DNA of 64,000 nucleotides from Labrys monachus (GTDB lineage: Bacteria; Pseudomonadota; Alphaproteobacteria; Rhizobiales; Labraceae), in assembly GCF_030814655.1 (NCBI RefSeq), contig NZ_JAUSVK010000001.1:813043-877042 (forward strand), given 5' to 3'. Numbering within the stretch: position 1 is the stretch's first letter; each line of letters opens with the position of its first letter. Shown here one piece after another: positions 25,094-32,283 of the stretch. Made by a program: the position numbers and the translations under genes. A model generated the notes under the pieces. The model did no database searches, had not been told where the DNA came from, and worked only from the letters and a program-made list of their open reading frames with translations.

Positions 25094-25909
25094 ATGGTTG
25101 TTTCCAATCTCGCATACGCCGTAATCGCGACAGCCGATACGCCGTTTCACCGGACGGACAAGGGCGCCGGCCCGATACGTCCCGCGATTGCGCTCTGCGA
25201 ACACGAACCAGCCATGCGCGGGGTGACGGGCGACAGGCTCGAAGCATCCATCGGCCGTGACAGCGCCGTGTTGCTTCAGAAGACGGACCCGGCCGAGCGG
25301 AACGACATCCTGGCGAGAGAAGCCGAGCATCGCCTGCTGAACGGGCTGCAACTGATGACCAGCCTGCTTTCGATGCAGAGCCGCACGACCGAAAGCGCCG
25401 AAGCGGCGAGCGAACTGGTCATCGCCGCCAACCGCGTCAACACCCTGGTTCGCATCCATCGGCATCTTCACACGCTGGATCATACCGAAACTGTCGAGTT
25501 CAAGCCATTCCTCGAAAAGCTCTGCCAGGATCTGTTCGGCTTGGTGTCTGCTCAGTTTCCGGAGCGGTCACTCGCGCTCGATGCGGCAGAACTGAGAATT
25601 CCGACTGCCAAGGCCATCCCGCTCGCCTTCGTCGCCAGCGAATTGATCACCAATTCGATCAAGCATGCGAAGGGCAGGATCGCGGTCAGCCTGCAGGCCA
25701 GTGCGGGCAAGGGGTGTGCGCTCTGCGTTTCCGATGACGGTCCGGGCCTGCCCCCGGGCTTCGATCCCGCCACCGCAAGGGGGCTCGGGATGAAGCTGAT
25801 TTCCGCGTTCACCAGACAGCTCGGCGGCGAACTCCAGTTCGGCAGGGGAGATCGCGACCGGGGGGCACGCCTTACCGTGCTGTTCCAGCCGGAAGACGTC
25901 CAATCATGA
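25094..25909 (+). CDS. HWE/HisKA_2-type sensor histidine kinase without recognisable sensor domain
   Basis: 271-residue cytoplasmic histidine kinase. The phospho-acceptor region Glu-His-Arg-Leu-Leu-Asn-Gly-Leu-Gln (His79) matches HisKA_2. The ATPase domain shows the N-box Glu-Leu-Ile-Thr-Asn-Ser (183-188), Asp-Asp-Gly-Pro-Gly (214-218) and Gly-Leu-Gly (230-232). The first 70 residues hold no clear PAS, GAF or transmembrane segment. Kinases of this class often feed the PhyR/NepR/EcfG general stress response of alphaproteobacteria, but no response regulator is adjacent. ATG 25094 follows AGGAGGG; the stop overlaps the next small gene by ATGA. Confidence 0.82.
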   Translation: MVVSNLAYAVIATADTPFHRTDKGAGPIRPAIALCEHEPAMRGVTGDRLEASIGRDSAVLLQKTDPAERNDILAREAEHRLLNGLQLMTSLLSMQSRTTESAEAASELVIAANRVNTLVRIHRHLHTLDHTETVEFKPFLEKLCQDLFGLVSAQFPERSLALDAAELRIPTAKAIPLAFVASELITNSIKHAKGRIAVSLQASAGKGCALCVSDDGPGLPPGFDPATARGLGMKLISAFTRQLGGELQFGRGDRDRGARLTVLFQPEDVQS

Positions 25910-26052
25910 ACCGCAACGTTCTCTACATGGCGATCGCCGCGCTCGTCGTCGTCGGCGCGGTGCTGGGCTATCAGCTCTACCGGGAGCGCCAGGCGGCGAA
26001 CGGCGTCGAAATCAGTGTCGGCAAAGACGGAATATCGATCGAGACGAAGTAG
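25906..26052 (+). CDS. Small single-span membrane protein (48 residues)
   Basis: Short gene overlapping the kinase stop by ATGA. An N-terminal transmembrane helix (about 5-22) is followed by Tyr-Gln-Leu-Tyr-Arg-Glu-Arg-Gln and a C-terminal Glu-Ile-Ser-Val-Gly-Lys-Asp-Gly-Ile-Ser-Ile-Glu-Thr-Lys. From memory, similar small proteins are common in alphaproteobacteria, with no known function. Translational coupling suggests a membrane partner of the kinase or a shared stress role. Confidence 0.7.
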   Translation: MNRNVLYMAIAALVVVGAVLGYQLYRERQAANGVEISVGKDGISIETK

Positions 26053-26121
26053 TTCGGGAATTCAGCAACGCACATCGGACAGCCTCGGCAATGGGTCGAG
26101 GGCTGCACAGGGAGATCAGTC

Positions 26122-26286
26122 ATGTCGGTCGGCCTCATCCTCGTCATCCTCCTCGTCATCTTCCTGCTGGGCGGCTTCAGCGGCCGTTTCGGCGGCTACG
26201 GCTATGGTTTCGGCAATGGCGGCGTCGGGGTGATCGGCACCATCCTGATCATCGTCCTCATTCTGATGCTGCTCGGGCGTATTTGA
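26122..26286 (+). CDS. Small hydrophobic DUF3309-like protein (54 residues)
   Basis: Two hydrophobic helices (about 3-17 and 35-53) around a Gly/Tyr/Phe-rich turn, ending Leu-Leu-Gly-Arg-Ile, the layout of the DUF3309 family. GGGAGA lies about ten bases upstream of the ATG. Its function is unknown; relatives are often found beside stress-response genes. It is encoded between the kinase unit and the VIT1-family transporter. Confidence 0.68.
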   Translation: MSVGLILVILLVIFLLGGFSGRFGGYGYGFGNGGVGVIGTILIIVLILMLLGRI

Positions 26287-26304
26287 CCACGGGTGCGATG
26301 CCGG

Positions 26305-27006
26305 ATGAGCCCCATGCGCCTTCACAAGGAGAACCATCTCGTCGGCCGCATCGGGTGGCTGAGGGCGGCCGTGCTGGGGGCCAATGACGGCATCATCTCG
26401 ACTGCGAGCCTGATCGTGGGTGTGGCGGCGGCGGCCACGGCGCGGCACGAGGTGCTGATCGCCGGGGTGGCCGGGCTGGTGGCCGGCGCCATGTCGATGG
26501 CCGCCGGCGAATATGTGTCGGTCAGCTCGCAATCCGATACGGAACGGGCCGACCTCGCGCGCGAACGCAAGGAACTCAGCGACAATCCCGCGTTCGAACG
26601 CGATGAACTCGCCGACATCTATGTCAAACGCGGCCTCGATCCGGCGCTCGCCGGGCAAGTGGCGACGCAGCTCATGGCGAAGGATGCGCTGGAGGCCCAT
26701 GCCCGCGACGAATTGGGCATCTCCGAAATGACCACTGCCCGCCCGGTCCAGGCGGCGCTGACGTCGGCCGTGATGTTCTCTGTCGGCGCGGCCATGCCGC
26801 TGCTCATGGTCGTCGTATCGCCGGCAGGCGCGCTGGTTCCCGTCGTGTCCGGTGCGTCGCTGGCCTTTCTCGCGCTGCTGGGGGCCGTGGGTGCGTGGGC
26901 GGGCGGCGCGAACATCCTCCGCGCCATGGTGCGGGTGGCCTTCTGGGGCGCCCTGGCCCTGGCTGTGACGGCCGGGATAGGAAAGATATTCGGCACGGTC
27001 ATCTGA
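26305..27006 (+). CDS. VIT1/CCC1-family predicted Fe2+/Mn2+ transporter
   Basis: 233-residue membrane protein. The N-terminal Gly-Ala-Asn-Asp-Gly-Ile-Ile-Ser-Thr-Ala-Ser and Ser-Met-Ala-Ala-Gly-Glu-Tyr-Val-Ser-Val-Ser-Ser-Gln are the family hallmarks. A charged cytosolic metal-binding helical region (about 80-145) and three further membrane helices follow. Family members export or store ferrous iron or manganese. GTG 26293, ATG 26305 and ATG 26314 are all in frame with poor ribosome sites; 26305 is chosen as a compromise. It is probably cotranscribed with the preceding small genes, which fits low-oxygen control because Fe2+ rises then. Confidence 0.88.
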   Translation: MSPMRLHKENHLVGRIGWLRAAVLGANDGIISTASLIVGVAAAATARHEVLIAGVAGLVAGAMSMAAGEYVSVSSQSDTERADLARERKELSDNPAFERDELADIYVKRGLDPALAGQVATQLMAKDALEAHARDELGISEMTTARPVQAALTSAVMFSVGAAMPLLMVVVSPAGALVPVVSGASLAFLALLGAVGAWAGGANILRAMVRVAFWGALALAVTAGIGKIFGTVI

Positions 27007-27035
27007 GCGGCAGCACCGCCTCGGACCTTCGGCCT

Positions 27036-27050
27036 GCCTCGCCGCGAGGC
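27036..27050. terminator. Weak hairpin after the VIT1-family gene
   Basis: GCCTCG-CCG-CGAGGC, 30 bases after the stop. No T-run, so it is a weak candidate for a transcript end before the hemolysin-family operon. Confidence 0.3.
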
Positions 27051-27211
27051 GGTCGCCGGATGGCTGGCCGGGCCGAGTCGTCCAAAGCCTGTCAGGTTAC
27101 TGTCGAAGACGAAATCAAAACTCGAACTATGGCGCGGTTGCACAAGAGCGCCAACATTTCGCCATCGGCGGCCGTGCATCTCTTTGTCATCTGAAGGCAA
27201 GAGAGCATGAA

Positions 27212-27784
27212 ATGAAGCGAATATATATTGTTGACGCCCAAGATGTTCGAAGAAGTAACGTTGAGTTATTTATAAAAAACGTATATTCACTGAGATATGG
27301 TGCTCATATCGACGAATTTCCTTCGAGGCTGATATCCCTCGTCGATGGCCAGGACAACGTCATCTGCGCTGCCGGCATAAGGACGGCGGACGACGGCTTT
27401 TTTTCCGAGAAATATCTCGACATGCCGATCGATACGGCGCTGAGCGCCATGTCGGGCGCGCCGATCGCGCGAAGCGAAGTGTTTGAAGTATCCACGCTCG
27501 CAAGCCGCTCGCCGAAAAATATACTGGATTTCATAAAGGTCATCATTTCGTTTGGGGAAGATCAGCGATTTCAATGGTCGTTCTTCACGTTGACCGCGCG
27601 CCTTCATAACCTTCTCATGAGGATAGGCATCGCGCCCGTCTATCTGGCCGATGCGGACAAGAGCAGGGTCTCGAATTTCGAGAGATGGGGAAGCTATTAC
27701 GATTTCAAGCCGATGATCTATGCGGTTGCCGGCCCGGTCCGCATGCCGGGGCGTCCGGGAGCGATCCGCCATGCAGCTGTTTGA
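27212..27784 (+). CDS. Thermostable hemolysin-family protein (T_hemolysin)
   Basis: 190-residue protein of the family named after Vibrio delta-VPH thermostable hemolysin. The diagnostic segment is Phe-Glu-Val-Ser-Thr-Leu-Ala-Ser (91-98), corresponding to the conserved EVxxLAS; Arg29-Tyr30 and the Leu-Leu-x-Arg-Ile-Gly-Ile-x-Pro-Val-Tyr-Leu-Ala region also fit. The fold is thought to be acetyltransferase/AHL-synthase-like, so an acyl transfer role is more plausible here than lysis (inference). It is the first gene of a six-gene unit. The first 100 bases are AT-rich, with ATA, AGA and TTA codons unlike neighbouring genes. Its stop overlaps the ligase start by 14 bases. Confidence 0.75.
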   Translation: MKRIYIVDAQDVRRSNVELFIKNVYSLRYGAHIDEFPSRLISLVDGQDNVICAAGIRTADDGFFSEKYLDMPIDTALSAMSGAPIARSEVFEVSTLASRSPKNILDFIKVIISFGEDQRFQWSFFTLTARLHNLLMRIGIAPVYLADADKSRVSNFERWGSYYDFKPMIYAVAGPVRMPGRPGAIRHAAV

Positions 27785-29225
27785 TGCGCTGAACCTCGAC
27801 GCTTTCGAGGATGGCGGGGCCGTCGCCATGAGCGATTCACAGGGACAGGTTTCGCGGGAAGAACTCCTCGCGCGCCTCGCCGGACTGGCCAGGCATATCG
27901 ACCCGAAGGCGCGGGTCGTCGGGATTTTCGCCCAGAACGGCATCGATTGGGCGGTTGCCCAGCTTGGCTGTGCCCTCGCCGGCAAGATCGTCGTTCCGCT
28001 GCCGACCTTCTTCAGCGCCGCGCAGCTCGGACACATCGTGCGCGACGCCTCGGTCGACCTGATCCTGGCATCCGGGGCGACCCTTCCGCGTGCCCAGTCG
28101 GCGGGCGTTGCCACCCGCCTGATCGGCAGCTACGAGCCGCACCGGCGCCTGCCCGACATCAGGGATGGATTCGGCCAGGTCATCTACACCTCCGGCAGCA
28201 CCGGCCAGCCCAAGGGCGTGCGCCATTTCAGCGGGCAGATCGCATGGTCGACGGCCGCCCTGGCGACGGCGACGGGCGCGACGGCGCGTGACTCATACCT
28301 GTCGGTCCTGCCGCTGCCGCTGCTTCTGGAGACGATCTGCGCCGTCTTCGTGCCGGTCCTGCTGGGGGCTCGCGTGCATTTCGAGACGGAACTGGCCGAG
28401 GCCGTCGGTCTCGGCAGCGCCGCCGGGCTGACGCGCGCCGTCGCCGTCCATCAGCCGACGATGTGCGTCCTCGTCCCGCAACTGCTGAAGGCCTGGACGG
28501 CGGACATGCTGTCTTCCGGCGAACGTCCGCCGGCATCGCTGCGCTATGTCGCGGTCGGCGGCGCGCCCGTCCCGGCGTCGGTCGCGGAGACGGCCTGGAC
28601 GCTCGGCATCCCCGTGCACGAGGGCTATGGCCTTTCCGAATGCTGCTCCGTCGTCTCGGTCAACAGGCCGGGGATGCGCAGGGCCGGCACCGTCGGCAGG
28701 CCCCTGGAGGGGCTGCGGGTTTCCGTCAGCGGGGAGGGAGAAATCATCGTCGACGGCCCCTCGGTCACGGACGGCTATCTCGGCGGCGAGGCGCGGCTGG
28801 GTCCCTGGCGCACCGGCGATCTCGGATCGATCGACGACGAAGGCTTCCTCACGGTCCACGGCCGCCGCGACAATCTCATCGTCACCAGCTTCGGCCGCAA
28901 CATCAGTCCGGAATGGATCGAGACGATGCTGCTGGGGGATGACCGCATCGCGCTCTGCGCGATCCTCGGCCATGCACGCTCAGGCCTGACCGCCCTGATC
29001 ATTCCGTCCCGGAAGGGCGGCCCCTGGTTCGCGGCGGCCGGCCGGGAGGATGTCCTCGACCTCATCCGGCGATGCTGCCGCAGCGCGCCGGGATACGCGA
29101 TCCCCGACGACTACCGGCTCGTTTCATTCGAGCAGGGCCTCGCCGCGAACCTCCTTTCCGACAACGGACGGATTCGACGCAAGCAGGCGGCGGCCTACGC
29201 CCTCGCCGAAGCCGAAGTCGGCTGA
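27771..29225 (+). CDS. AMP-binding (acyl-CoA synthetase-like) protein
   Basis: 484-residue adenylate-forming enzyme. Motif A3 (YTSGSTGQPKGV) is at 139-150; A5 (EGYGLSE), A7 (WRTGD) and A8 (GRRDN...GRNISPEWIE) follow. The usual A10 catalytic Lys in Asn-Gly-Lys-x-x-Arg is Arg467 (NGRIRR). It would activate a fatty or other carboxylic acid as acyl-AMP, perhaps transferring it to CoA or to the hemolysin-family protein. No carrier protein gene is adjacent. The ATG at 27771 overlaps the preceding gene by 14 bases; 41 bases separate it from the diiron gene. Confidence 0.85.
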   Translation: MQLFDALNLDAFEDGGAVAMSDSQGQVSREELLARLAGLARHIDPKARVVGIFAQNGIDWAVAQLGCALAGKIVVPLPTFFSAAQLGHIVRDASVDLILASGATLPRAQSAGVATRLIGSYEPHRRLPDIRDGFGQVIYTSGSTGQPKGVRHFSGQIAWSTAALATATGATARDSYLSVLPLPLLLETICAVFVPVLLGARVHFETELAEAVGLGSAAGLTRAVAVHQPTMCVLVPQLLKAWTADMLSSGERPPASLRYVAVGGAPVPASVAETAWTLGIPVHEGYGLSECCSVVSVNRPGMRRAGTVGRPLEGLRVSVSGEGEIIVDGPSVTDGYLGGEARLGPWRTGDLGSIDDEGFLTVHGRRDNLIVTSFGRNISPEWIETMLLGDDRIALCAILGHARSGLTALIIPSRKGGPWFAAAGREDVLDLIRRCCRSAPGYAIPDDYRLVSFEQGLAANLLSDNGRIRRKQAAAYALAEAEVG

Positions 29226-29266
29226 CGTCGGCCGCACGATCAAAATTGAAGAAGGAAGACCGACAA

Positions 29267-29935
29267 ATGCCTTTCCATGACCTGTTGTCCGCCGAAACGT
29301 CCGGGGATCGGGAAACATTCCTGAATATTCCGCTCGTCAGGAGCGCCATCGAAAAGGGGGCGACGCTCGACCTCTACCTGGCGTTCCTCGCCGAGGCCTA
29401 TCATCACGTCAGGCATACCTTCCCGCTGCTGGCGCTGGCCGCTTCCAGAACCCGCGACGAGCGCTACCAGGACGCTCTCGTCGAATATATGGAGGAGGAG
29501 CGCGGGCACGAGAAATGGATCCTCAACGACATCCGCGACCTGGGCGGGGATGCGGATGCGGTGGTGAGGCGCGGCCCCGGCATGGCGTGCCGGATCATGG
29601 TCGGCTATGCCTATTACGCCATCGAGCATGTCAGCCCCTATGCGATGCTCGGCAGCGTGCATGTGCTCGAAGGCATGTCGGTCCTGCTCGCGGACCGCCT
29701 CGCCGACGCCATGAAGGCGTCGCTGCGCGTCGACAAGGAGGCGGGGTTCTCCTATCTGCGCTCCCACGGCTCGCTCGACATGGAGCATGTCGCCTTCTTC
29801 CGCAAGCTGGTCGACGGCTTCGAGGAGGCGCAAACCCAGCGGATCATCATCGAGAACTCGAAGATCTTCTACCGCCTGTACGGCGATATCTTCCGGGGCC
29901 TGGAAGGGAATGCGGAGTTCCGGCATGCCGCGTGA
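29267..29935 (+). CDS. Heme-oxygenase-like (TenA/UndA-type) putative diiron oxidase
   Basis: 222-residue all-helical protein. It carries the ligand spacing of heme-oxygenase-like diiron oxidases: Glu43-x3-His47, Glu78-x2-His81, Glu135 and Asp171-x2-His174. This closely matches UndA (1-undecene-forming, acting on lauric acid) and related enzymes. It is therefore more likely an iron oxygenase than a TenA thiaminase or a regulator, although relatives are often annotated as TenA family. Beside an acyl-activating enzyme and an SDR, an oxidative step on an acyl or amino-acid-derived substrate is plausible. AAGGA precedes the ATG; its end overlaps the SDR by 11 bases. Confidence 0.8.
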   Translation: MPFHDLLSAETSGDRETFLNIPLVRSAIEKGATLDLYLAFLAEAYHHVRHTFPLLALAASRTRDERYQDALVEYMEEERGHEKWILNDIRDLGGDADAVVRRGPGMACRIMVGYAYYAIEHVSPYAMLGSVHVLEGMSVLLADRLADAMKASLRVDKEAGFSYLRSHGSLDMEHVAFFRKLVDGFEEAQTQRIIIENSKIFYRLYGDIFRGLEGNAEFRHAA

Positions 29936-30704
29936 TCACAGGCGTGTCCTGATCACAGGCGCCGGCTCGGGCATCGGGCGCGCGCTGGCGATCGAGGCAT
30001 CCCGGCGCGGCATGTCGGTCGCCCTGTGCGGGCGGCGGGCCGAGGCCCTGGAAGAGACGCTCGGCCTCCTCGTCCCCGCGCCGGGGCATATCGCCATTGC
30101 AGCGGACGTCACCGCCGGGGCCGACCGCCGGCGCATCCTCGACGACCTCATGGAGGAATGGGGTGCACTCGACATTCTCGTGAACAATGCGGGGGTTCTC
30201 GAAGGAGGCGCGCTGGAGCGGATGGACGACGAGGCGCTGGCCCGCATCTTCGAGACGAACGCGATTGCCCCGATCGCCCTCGCCCGGGAGATGCTTGCGC
30301 TGCTCCAGGCGGGGCGGGCCGCGCGCATCGTCAATATCGGCTCGATCTTCGGCGATATCCCCTATCCCTTGCTGGCCGCCTATTCCGCCTCGAAATTCGC
30401 GCTGCGGGGCTTTTCCGGCGCGATCCGCCGGGAATGGAAGCCCAAGGGGATCGGGGTGACCTATGTCGCGCCTCGGGCGACCAGGACCGCGGCGCTGACG
30501 TCGCTCGGCGGCTTCATGGCCACCGCCGGCATGCGCGTCGATACGCCGGAACGGGTTGCCCGCTACGTCTGGGACTCGATCGAAAGAGGGGCCGACGCGG
30601 TCTACGCGCCGGGGCCGGAAAGATTGTTCGTCCTCCTCCAGAGGATCTTTCCGGGCCTGCTCGACCGGGCTCTCGCGCGGCCCGCGAAGCCGGTCGCCGG
30701 CTGA
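29925..30704 (+). CDS. Short-chain dehydrogenase/reductase in the hemolysin-diiron cluster
   Basis: 259-residue NAD(P)-dependent oxidoreductase. Cofactor motif Thr-Gly-Ala-Gly-Ser-Gly-Ile-Gly, Asn-Asn-Ala-Gly and active-site Ser (NIGSIFG) with Tyr-Ser-Ala-Ser-Lys are intact. The C-terminal region (PERVARYVWDSIERG...LFVLLQRIFP) is of the membrane-associated SDR type that handles hydrophobic substrates. The ATG at 29925 lies inside the diiron gene, giving tight coupling; the upstream open frame is a shadow. Confidence 0.87.
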   Translation: MPRDHRRVLITGAGSGIGRALAIEASRRGMSVALCGRRAEALEETLGLLVPAPGHIAIAADVTAGADRRRILDDLMEEWGALDILVNNAGVLEGGALERMDDEALARIFETNAIAPIALAREMLALLQAGRAARIVNIGSIFGDIPYPLLAAYSASKFALRGFSGAIRREWKPKGIGVTYVAPRATRTAALTSLGGFMATAGMRVDTPERVARYVWDSIERGADAVYAPGPERLFVLLQRIFPGLLDRALARPAKPVAG

Positions 30705-30844
30705 TCCCCCTCCCATTCCCGCCCTGCATCGGAGCCGCACGCATCACCGCGCAAGCGCTCTTCAACGCCCACTCTTCGTTTCGACGCGTCTTTGCGATTC
30801 CGGGCGATTCCGCCGGATCGCAAGACCTCTCAGGGAGCACCCTC

Positions 30845-31516
30845 ATGTCCAAGAAGTACCGCAGGAATCTGGCCGCCGCCGTCTTCCTCCTCTCATCCAG
30901 CCTGTTCGCCCTCGATGCGCGGGCATCCGACGATCGCGCCCTCGACGCCGCGGTCCATCACCTGCAGGCGCGGTGGGAGGAGATCAAGTTCGGCGTGCCG
31001 GAGGGCGACAAGCAGACCGAACTCATGGATGCCCTCGGCGAGGAGGCCGATGCGGTCGCCGCGCAATATCCGGACAGACCGGAGGCGCTGATCTGGGACG
31101 GCATCCTGACGAGCGAGCGGGCCTCGATGGCCGGCCCCTTCTCGGCGCTGGGCCTGGCCAAACGCGCCCGCGAGATCCTCGAGAAGGCCGACAGGCTCGA
31201 CCCGGTGGCGCTCGATGCGGGCGCCCCGACGAGCCTCGGCGTCCTCTATTACCGGGTGCCGGGCTTTCCCATCGCCTTCGGCGACAAGGGGAAGGCGCAG
31301 CGCCTGCTCGAGCAGGCGGTCCGGACCGCGCCGAACGGGCTGGATGCCTGGTATTTCTACGGCGATTTCCTCTACAGCCAGGGAGAATACGTCCAGGCCG
31401 CGACGGCGCTGCACCACGCTTTGGCGCTGCCGCCCCATCCCGACCGCCCGCTATGGGACAAGAATCGCCGCCTCGTGATCCAGGAACTTCTCGCCAAGAT
31501 CCAGGAACGGACATGA
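30845..31516 (+). CDS. Exported TPR-like protein of unknown function
   Basis: 223-residue protein with a signal peptide (Lys-Lys-Tyr-Arg-Arg, hydrophobic core, Ala-Arg-Ala near residue 27) and helical repeats: GLAKRAREILEKADRLDP, then GKAQRLLEQAVRTAPNGLDAWYFYGDFLYSQGEYVQAATALHHAL. It resembles the T-component (TatT) class of periplasmic TPR proteins. GGGAGC precedes the ATG by about six bases. It lies 140 bases after the SDR and overlaps the methyltransferase by ATGA. Its presence suggests part of the cluster's work occurs in the periplasm or at the membrane. Confidence 0.78.
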   Translation: MSKKYRRNLAAAVFLLSSSLFALDARASDDRALDAAVHHLQARWEEIKFGVPEGDKQTELMDALGEEADAVAAQYPDRPEALIWDGILTSERASMAGPFSALGLAKRAREILEKADRLDPVALDAGAPTSLGVLYYRVPGFPIAFGDKGKAQRLLEQAVRTAPNGLDAWYFYGDFLYSQGEYVQAATALHHALALPPHPDRPLWDKNRRLVIQELLAKIQERT

Positions 31517-32223
31517 ACCGGCGGCCGCGATCCTCCGCGGGCGGCCCTGGCGCCGCGGGCGCAGACGGCCCGCGTTCCCGCCTGTGGGGAGGGTTGGGCC
31601 GCCAGCTGCAGCGGCCGACGGGCCTGGCCGGCGCGCTGGTCGGCCGGCTCATGGCCGTGGTGAACCGGGAGCCGGCCAGGCTGGCCGTCGAAGCCCTGGC
31701 GATCGAACCCGGAGAGAAGGTGCTCGAACTCGGCTTCGGATCGGGCGCGAGCCTGGAGGCGCTTCTCGCCAAGGCCCAGGGTGGATGGGTGGCGGGGGTC
31801 GATCATTCCGCCGTCATGCTCGCCCAGGCGGAGCATCGGAACCGGGCGGCGATCGCCGCCCGCAGATTGGAGCTGGTCCGGGCGCCCTTCGCCGCGCTGC
31901 CCTGGCCGGAGAGCACCTTCGACAAGGCGCTTCTCGTCAACGTGCTCTATTTCTTCGACGGCGAGGGCCGCGACATGGCGGAAACCTGCCGCGTCCTGCG
32001 GCCCGGCGGCGTGGCGGCCATCTACGTCACCCGGAGGCGGACGATGGAAAACTGGCCGTTCTCCGGTGCGGATACCCACACGCTCTACGAGGAAGAGGAT
32101 CTGTGCCGGCTGCTCCAGGCGGCGGGATTCGACGCCAGCCATATCCGGATGCGAAGGGTCGAGCTGATGTTCGGCATATCCGGCATCGTTGCAACCGCGC
32201 GCAAGCCGGATCGGGACGGCTGA
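31513..32223 (+). CDS. Class I SAM-dependent methyltransferase
   Basis: 236-residue methyltransferase. Motif I Leu-Glu-Leu-Gly-Phe-Gly-Ser-Gly is at 71-78, the acidic post-I residue is in Val-Asp-His, and motif III region LRPGGVAAIYV is present. The N-terminal 30 residues are Pro/Gly/Arg-rich and low complexity. It overlaps the TPR gene by ATGA and ends the six-gene unit. The methyl acceptor is probably the cluster product or a lipid-like intermediate (inference). Confidence 0.83.
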   Translation: MNRRPRSSAGGPGAAGADGPRSRLWGGLGRQLQRPTGLAGALVGRLMAVVNREPARLAVEALAIEPGEKVLELGFGSGASLEALLAKAQGGWVAGVDHSAVMLAQAEHRNRAAIAARRLELVRAPFAALPWPESTFDKALLVNVLYFFDGEGRDMAETCRVLRPGGVAAIYVTRRRTMENWPFSGADTHTLYEEEDLCRLLQAAGFDASHIRMRRVELMFGISGIVATARKPDRDG

Positions 32224-32227
32224 GGGA

Positions 32228-32281
32228 GGCGGCGGCCTCAGCCCGAAGGGGCGGCGTCCGGCATCGATGGAAGCCGCCGCC
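32228..32281. terminator. Inverted GGCGGCGGC/GCCGCCGCC arms between convergent genes
   Basis: Nine-base arms at 32228-32236 and 32273-32281 bracket the gap between the methyltransferase stop and the stop of the SRPBCC-oxidoreductase. The loop is long and there is no T-run, so termination is possible but unproven. Confidence 0.3.
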
Positions 32282-32283
32282 TT

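Noticed and set aside
27258-27272. AGTTATTTA near the start of the hemolysin-family gene as a fourth copy of the GTAAATAACTA motif
   Set aside because: It is within coding sequence in an AT-rich stretch, and the flanking half is absent.
27212-27784. LuxI-type AHL synthase
   Set aside because: No LuxI arginine/aspartate/glutamate set and no adjacent LuxR; the EVxxLAS segment fits the thermostable-hemolysin family better.
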